Of a DNA stretch of 39,003 bases, positions 34,936-39,003 are shown piece by piece. The notes beneath the pieces are model-generated. The model was not told the origin of the DNA and did not search any database. It was given only the letters and a program-made list of their open reading frames with translations. Position 1 is the first letter of the stretch. The number at the start of each line of letters is the position of its first letter. Made by a program: the position numbers and the translations under genes. This stretch comes from Phycisphaerales bacterium (GTDB taxonomy: Bacteria > Planctomycetota > Phycisphaerae > UBA1845 > Fen-1342). The stretch spans positions 1 through 39,003 of the forward strand of contig JALHJL010000041.1 in NCBI GenBank assembly GCA_022839625.1, read 5' to 3'.

Positions 34936-36237
34936 ATGTACCCTGAAGACGCCGAGTCACTATTGGAGCAGGCCCAGCGGCTGTTGGAGGCCGGCAAGCC
35001 CGGGGAGGCGCTCCGCTGTCTCGAGGCCGTGGCGGGGGAGAGCCTGGCGGGCGACGACCGTGTCGAATGGGCGAGTCTGCGGGCCTGCGCCCTGACGGAA
35101 TTGGGACGCGACGAGGAGGCGCTCGAGACGCTCGACCCCTTGCTCGATGAGTTCCCGCAGTCGGCACGGCTCCTGGGCACGCTGGGCATCGTGCTCTCCA
35201 ACACCAACGACCTGGAGGACGCCCGCGACGCGCTCGAGGAAGCGGTGGCCCTCGCCCCGGACGACGAGGTTGCGCTGGCCAATCTGGCACTGGTACACGA
35301 GAAGCTGCGCGACTACGAGCGCGCGATCGAGCTGTACGACCAGGCTCTCAACCTGGGGGCCGACATCGACTGGGTGTTGCAGCGCAAGGCGACCGCGCTG
35401 ACCGACGCCGGCCGCTACGGCGAGGCGAAGGTGGTCCTGAAACGGTACCTCTCCCTCGTGCCGGACGATGCGTCCCAGTGGATCGCCCTGGGGATCCTGC
35501 ACAGCGACGATGAGGAGTACCCCGAGGCCTTCGCGTGCTACGCACGCGCCGAGCGGCTCGATCCGAACGCCGGAATGCTGCGGCTGAACTGGGGCGTCAC
35601 CGCCGTGCGCGCACATGAGTTTCCGGTCGCCCGCGTGCAGCTCCAGCTCCTGCGGCGGATCGAGCCGCGCTCCACGCGGCCCTGGCTGCTGCGCGCGTTC
35701 ATCCTCGAAGAGGAGGGCAACACGGCCGCGGCGCGGCTCATCTACGACCGCGTTCTGCGGCGCGGGCATTTCGCCGACGCGGGCGAGCGGAACTACGCGC
35801 TCGAGATGGCGATGGACTTCTTCGCCCGCAACAAGCTGCGCGGCAACTGCGTGCGGCTGCTGGCCCGGGCCTATGCCGAGAACGCCTGCACCGTGGAACT
35901 GTGCGAAGCATACCGGGAAGCGGTCGGCGAGCCCGTCGAAGAGGCATATTGGTTCAGCGTGTTGGTCGAGGCCGACTGCCGCACCCGCCCGGCCCCGCCG
36001 CCGAAGGCCGGTCAGCACGGCGGCGCACCAGCGCCCGCCGGCGGGCAACGGTTCATGCGGGCGTTTCAGGTGATTGCGCGGCACCCCGACGAGGCGGTCG
36101 GGATCGTCCTCAACTTCGCCCGCCAGATGGGCGAGTCCAACCCCGCAGTCCGCGAGATCGTGGGCAAAGAGGCCGTGGAACAGACCTATACGGGCCTTTA
36201 CGAAGTGGAGGCGGAGGGGTACCTGGTAACCGACTAG
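34936..36237 (+). CDS. Tetratricopeptide repeat protein
   Basis: The protein has 433 residues, mostly helical, with about six to eight TPR-like units from residue 5 to about 260: LLEAGKPGEALRCLEAV, LGRDEEALETLDPLL, LEDARDALEEAVALAPDD, LRDYERAIELYDQALNLG, AGRYGEAKVVLKRYLSLVPD and DEEYPEAFACYARAERLDPN. No signal peptide or membrane span is seen, so it is probably cytoplasmic and serves protein contacts. The last 65 residues (RFMRAFQVIARHPDEAVG and beyond) form a separate small domain I do not recognise. A Pro/Gly/Ala linker at about 345-365 separates them. The stop is followed immediately by copy 2 of the dispersed repeat. Confidence 0.87.
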   Translation: MYPEDAESLLEQAQRLLEAGKPGEALRCLEAVAGESLAGDDRVEWASLRACALTELGRDEEALETLDPLLDEFPQSARLLGTLGIVLSNTNDLEDARDALEEAVALAPDDEVALANLALVHEKLRDYERAIELYDQALNLGADIDWVLQRKATALTDAGRYGEAKVVLKRYLSLVPDDASQWIALGILHSDDEEYPEAFACYARAERLDPNAGMLRLNWGVTAVRAHEFPVARVQLQLLRRIEPRSTRPWLLRAFILEEEGNTAAARLIYDRVLRRGHFADAGERNYALEMAMDFFARNKLRGNCVRLLARAYAENACTVELCEAYREAVGEPVEEAYWFSVLVEADCRTRPAPPPKAGQHGGAPAPAGGQRFMRAFQVIARHPDEAVGIVLNFARQMGESNPAVREIVGKEAVEQTYTGLYEVEAEGYLVTD

Positions 36238-36333
36238 GTGTCCGTTGAAAGAGGGGACTGGCTCCGCGCAGGTGGGCTTTCGCGGTGGCGCTGCGTGGGT
36301 TTCTCACGGTGCCTGCACGCTCCCTTTCTGCTA
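36238..36333 (+). repeat. Dispersed palindromic repeat, copy 2
   Basis: It starts at the base after the TPR stop codon with GTGTCCGTTGAAAGAGGGG. It matches the minus strand of 28986-29081 through the shared core GGGGACTGGCTCCGCGC and GCGCTGCGTGGGT. The right end has decayed, so its terminal inverted repeat is no longer perfect. Confidence 0.7.
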
Positions 36334-36377
36334 ACCGGCCAACGTCGGGTCTGCTGACCACTTCGTTGCCCGCCGAA

Positions 36378-36495
36378 CTCCACCGGCCCCGACCGCGTCC
36401 GCACCGCGTCCGCCTGACGGTCATCCGGGGACAGGACTACCTCGATTCCGCAGCCCAGCGCGGCCACCTCCTTTATACCCCGGTCAATCGGTCAG
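36378..36495. repeat. 118-bp direct repeat, copy A
   Basis: It matches 37567-37684 with only three differences in 118 bases by eye. On the minus strand it begins with the last codons of the secreted paralogue (LTD, stop) and continues past the stop through TATAAAGGAGGTGGCC and beyond. Confidence 0.8.
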
Positions 36496-37239
36496 CCGCA
36501 CGGCTCGTCCCGTACGCGCCCCGCCGATATCGTCCGGAGCGCGCAGCGTCAGGCTCTCGCCGGGCTTGCCCTGCGCCAGTGCTTTACTTTGACTGATGTC
36601 TATTACCTTCACCATGGTTTTCTGCGGGTCGCCCAACCCCCGGATGTCCGGCTGAATGGCCACTGTGCCGGATTTGGCGATGGTCGCGGGCGCGCCGGTC
36701 GAGACGATTTCGGGTGTTTGGGCAAAGGTGCCCCGTGGCGCGATGGTCCGGTCGCCCTGAATGAACTGGTCGATGCGCCGCGCTAGGGCTATGCCATCCT
36801 CCATGGTGCCACCCCAGCCAAATCGTACAAATATGTTCTCCCGCAGGAAGATAACGGAACCCGCGCCCGAGCCGGCCTCCCAGATGTAGCGCGCGTCGCC
36901 CACATCGGGGAATCGCGCCGTGGCCCGCGGTCCGACTTGTGCGGTGTCCACGAGCCGGGCGGCGGCTTGCTCGGCGCTGGCCCGGGTCGGGTACACTGCC
37001 AAGCCGAATCCGGGAACCCGTACAGGCAGCGCTGACGAATTGACCGGGCGGAAGACCTCAGTTCCTGGATAAAAGACGCCCGACGGGGTGGTTTCTCCAC
37101 TCACGTTCAGCGCTGCGAAGAGAGCTTCGTGTTTAAGGGCAGTGAAGACTTGCGGTTCATCAGCGGTGGCCGGCAGCGCCGCCAGGATCCCCACAACACT
37201 CAAGGAGACCATGTTGAAAACAGCATGCGTTGCGTTCAT
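36484..37239 (-). CDS. Secreted protein of a local paralogous pair, unknown function (A)
   Basis: The protein has 251 residues. Residues 1-27 are a signal peptide (FNMVSLSVVGILAALPATA). The mature part has no family I know. It is clearly related to the gene at 37673-38448 through FTALKHEALFAALNV, RFPDVGDARYIWE, IFVRFGWGG, RRIDQFIQGDRTIAPRGTFA (key parts only) and TPEIVSTG. Both end in LTD. ATG 37239 is fixed by GGAGG 7 bases upstream; the frame is open to 37263. It is the last of a minus-strand run that starts outside the window with a transglutaminase-like gene. A role at the cell surface or in the periplasm is inferred from the signal only. Confidence 0.7.
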   Translation of the reverse strand: MNATHAVFNMVSLSVVGILAALPATADEPQVFTALKHEALFAALNVSGETTPSGVFYPGTEVFRPVNSSALPVRVPGFGLAVYPTRASAEQAAARLVDTAQVGPRATARFPDVGDARYIWEAGSGAGSVIFLRENIFVRFGWGGTMEDGIALARRIDQFIQGDRTIAPRGTFAQTPEIVSTGAPATIAKSGTVAIQPDIRGLGDPQKTMVKVIDISQSKALAQGKPGESLTLRAPDDIGGARTGRAVRLTD

Positions 37240-37409
37240 GGATGCTCGCCTCCTCAGGGACATCCGGGGCCCGGTCCGACCTCATGCTCGCACTCCCACC
37301 ACCACGTGGATTCGTGCCCACGCCTCGCGCCGTGGGCTGGGCGCTCTCGCCCCGTCCGGGGCTGAAGAAATACTCCGCCGAATCTGTCACGGACCCACGT
37401 GTGACTGCC

Positions 37410-37556
37410 CTACGGGCAGGACCGCGGTCCCGGGCACTGGCAACCGTATCCACACTGCGTCAGTAGGCCAACGAACGGGTCGATGTCGCCGAGCGACCCT
37501 TGCCCATACGTGCCGTCGCAGTCCGTAGGTCGGGTCCGCGGACCCGACCACTCCGT
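37410..37556 (-). pseudogene. Orphan dockerin-like fragment
   Basis: On the minus strand a reading frame without a start, open only back to a TGA at 37559, encodes TDCDGTYGQGSLGDIDPFV then GLLTQCGYGCQCPGPRSCP and a stop. DCDG plus GDIDPFVGLLT is the same dockerin-like unit found at the end of the first gene. It has lost its parent protein, or connects to the small upstream frame only through a further frameshift. It lies between the two secreted paralogues. Confidence 0.55.
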
Positions 37557-37566
37557 TCATGCCGGG

Positions 37567-37684
37567 CTCCACCGGGCCCGACAGCGTCCGCACCGCGTCC
37601 GCCTGACGGTCATCCGGGGACAGGACTACCTCGGTTCCGCAGCCCAGCGCGGCCACCTCCTTTATACCCCGGTCAATCGGTCAG
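37567..37684. repeat. 118-bp direct repeat, copy B
   Basis: Near-identical to 36378-36495 (three differences by eye). It begins on the minus strand at the LTD-stop end of the second paralogue and runs into the orphan dockerin region. Confidence 0.8.
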
Positions 37685-38448
37685 GTTGATCGTGAACTCC
37701 TTGGCCACGAAGACGTTGTCCTCGTTGGCGGCCTCACCGTTCGCTTCGGCGGACTGACGCACAGTGCGCCATCGGCGCCGTCTGATGACAAGCGACGCAC
37801 CTGCCCTTCGTCGATTACGGCGAAGCGAATGGCGCCGCCGCCCAGCCCGCGGACCTGCGGCCGAGCCGTGACCTTGGCGTCCCTGCCTAAGCACGACGGC
37901 AGGTCGGTTGTGAGGATTTCGGGTGTCTCCGCGAATGTCCCGCGCGGTGCGATCTGTCGGTCGCTTTGGATGAGTTGGTCGATCTGCCTCGCCAACGTGC
38001 GTCCTTGCTCGCGAGGTCCACCCCAGGAAAGAACAACCGTGACATTATCGCGCACAAAGGCGATGCGCAGGCCGAGTTCGCTCGACCTCCGGGTTCCCCA
38101 GACGTATCGCGCATCCCCGATGTCGGCGTACTCCGCCGTTGGCGGATCTCGGTCCACGGAAGAGCGGGCGGGTGAGCGCATGGCGGCGCCAGCTTGCTGG
38201 GCAGCGTCCTGCGACGAACGTACGGCAATGGATAGCTCATGGATGCCTGGAACGCCGGGGGCCTCCACAACGTAGGTAACTCCCGCTCCAGTCAGCGTCC
38301 GAGCCTCCCCCCCGGTCTTAAGTTGAACCCCAAGGGCCGTGAATAGACGGTCGTGTTTGAGGGCGGTGACCAACTCTGGTGCGTCCGCGCGTACAATGGA
38401 GGCGGCGAGCGCCCCAGCCAGCAAGCAACCCAACACATCTCGCGACAT
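37673..38448 (-). pseudogene. Secreted paralogue (B), frameshifted near its end
   Basis: Starts at ATG 38448 with signal peptide MSRDVLGCLLAGALAASIVRA and continues as a relative of the protein at 36484-37239 (VTALKHDRLFTALGV, DIGDARYVWG, ARQIDQLIQSDRQIAPRGTFA in part, TPEILTTD). About 30 codons before the end, near 37760-37770, the sense passes to the -1 frame, from SSDGADGA to VRQSAEANGEAANEDN. The true stop is then at 37673-37675, after FTINLTD, matching the LTD end of the other paralogue. The unshifted frame instead ends at 37681 in an Arg/Thr-rich tail. It lies 14 bases after the transglutaminase-like gene, with GGAG as ribosome site, so the genes are probably cotranscribed. The lesion may be an assembly error. 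Confidence 0.65.
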
Positions 38449-38462
38449 GGCGAATCTCCTCG

Positions 38463-39003
38463 TCAGGGACATGGTCCTAGCTCGCCAGGAGCGTGCGGAC
38501 AACGCCAAAGGTGGACAATTGGAATCGAAGGAACAGTGTCTCCCGACCGCTGGCTGCACCCTTCGTACATCTCGATGGCCGGCGGAACCCAAGTGCTTCC
38601 ATAGGACGGGTCGCACGGGATTCCCGCTGCCGTCGTCAGCGCGTGACACCCAAAGTGGGGGTCTGCCCCGGTCGTGTCATTGGCGGGTGCATCAAGCTGA
38701 AACGTCACGTCGACGTCGCCGACCTCCATCTGATATACGTCACGAATCCCCGGCCCCTGACCAGCCCAGGTGAAGAACATGGAGGCAGGGATGCCAGCCG
38801 TCTCACATAGATACTCGAGCAATTGGGAGTGGTTAACACAGTCAACACCCGAGGAAAAGCCATAAAGGGCGAGCGCGTGCGTGTAGTAGCGGTACTCTGG
38901 GTTATAGCACAGCTCCTCCGCGATGCCGGCGTTGAGCCGCCGGGCGATGCTCTCGGCTGACGATGCCCCGCGGGCGTACTGGACCACCTTGTCCAAGCCC
39001 AGG
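38463..39003 (-). CDS. Transglutaminase-like protein, partial
   Basis: The gene enters from beyond the right edge; about 180 C-terminal residues are visible. A transglutaminase-like (papain-fold) core can be read: VDCVNHSQLLEYLCETAGIP supplies the nucleophile Cys with the usual following helix, HFGCHALTTAAG supplies the His, and CDPSYGS supplies the Asp. Such bacterial proteins are cysteine peptidases or amide-cleaving or cross-linking enzymes, often extracytoplasmic. Extra cysteines suggest disulfides and export. The signal peptide, if any, is outside the window. It is first in line with the secreted paralogue 14 bases downstream. Confidence 0.7.
   Translation of the reverse strand, partial: LGLDKVVQYARGASSAESIARRLNAGIAEELCYNPEYRYYTHALALYGFSSGVDCVNHSQLLEYLCETAGIPASMFFTWAGQGPGIRDVYQMEVGDVDVTFQLDAPANDTTGADPHFGCHALTTAAGIPCDPSYGSTWVPPAIEMYEGCSQRSGDTVPSIPIVHLWRCPHAPGELGPCP

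Noticed and set aside
33116..35095. 659-residue plus-strand frame opposite the oxidoreductase
   Set aside because: It is an antisense shadow of a gene with clear Gfo/Idh/MocA motifs.
36234..36467. Small minus-strand ORF starting within the 118-bp repeat
   Set aside because: The same start in copy B (37387-37656) continues quite differently, and here it reads through a palindromic repeat. Coding is unlikely in spite of the AAAGGAGG before it.
1..39003. tRNA genes, rRNA genes, CRISPR arrays, transposases
   Set aside because: Looked for TTCRA-type T-loops, regularly spaced repeats and transposase motifs; none convincing. A by-eye search cannot exclude a degenerate case.

Overview
The window is GC-rich chromosomal DNA, most likely from a planctomycete of the Phycisphaerae type, probably a metagenome-assembled contig. 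The clues are dockerin-like tails built on a 'GD..CDG....DI(N/D)PFV..L' pattern, a PEP-CTERM anchored protein, many Tat-signalled sugar enzymes (Gfo/Idh/MocA, TIM-barrel isomerases) and an EF-G paralogue with altered GTPase motifs. I see no rRNA, tRNA, CRISPR array or transposase.

Layout. 1-2.3 kb: a secreted beta-rich protein with a dockerin-like tail, broken by a -1 frameshift. 2.4-6.4 kb: malQ, overlapped by an AspT/YidE-type transporter, then a methyltransferase. 6.4-7.4 kb: no protein gene, but a strong sigma-70 promoter and a dense series of hairpins, possibly a group II intron remnant or a large ncRNA. 7.4-10.2 kb (minus): a secreted Cys-rich protein, an ECF sigma factor and its overlapping membrane partner. 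10.5-14.2 kb (minus): EF-G-like GTPase and an MBOAT acyltransferase. 14.4-16.7 kb: a Tat-signalled hydroxypyruvate isomerase-like protein and a Gfo/Idh/MocA oxidoreductase. 16.8-17.6 kb (minus): DUF202 plus Usp. 17.9-19.3 kb: SBP56/methanethiol oxidase. 19.5-23.6 kb (minus): PEP-CTERM protein, histidine phosphatase, lipoprotein, xylose isomerase-like enzyme. 24-27.2 kb: a very compact promoter-RNA-terminator unit, a zinc-finger-like protein, a sigma-54 activator and an EamA transporter. 27.5-30.1 kb: cydAB (cytochrome bd) with a dispersed repeat between the genes. 30.3-33 kb: a Tyr/Asp-rich lipoprotein, aroK and a prepilin peptidase. 33.1-36.2 kb: another Tat-signalled oxidoreductase and a TPR protein. 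36.2-39 kb (minus): a cluster of secreted paralogues and a transglutaminase-like protein, peppered with repeats.

The genes are mostly housekeeping or accessory and do not form one pathway. The coherent units are malQ-transporter (4 bp overlap), ECF sigma-membrane partner (4 bp overlap), DUF202-Usp (4 bp overlap), aroK-prepilin peptidase (TGATG), cydAB and the right-hand secreted cluster. The least explained items are the short RNA unit at 23981-24073, the structured region at 6532-7430, the Tyr/Asp lipoprotein, and the 118 bp near-identical repeat beside two strongly diverged paralogues.
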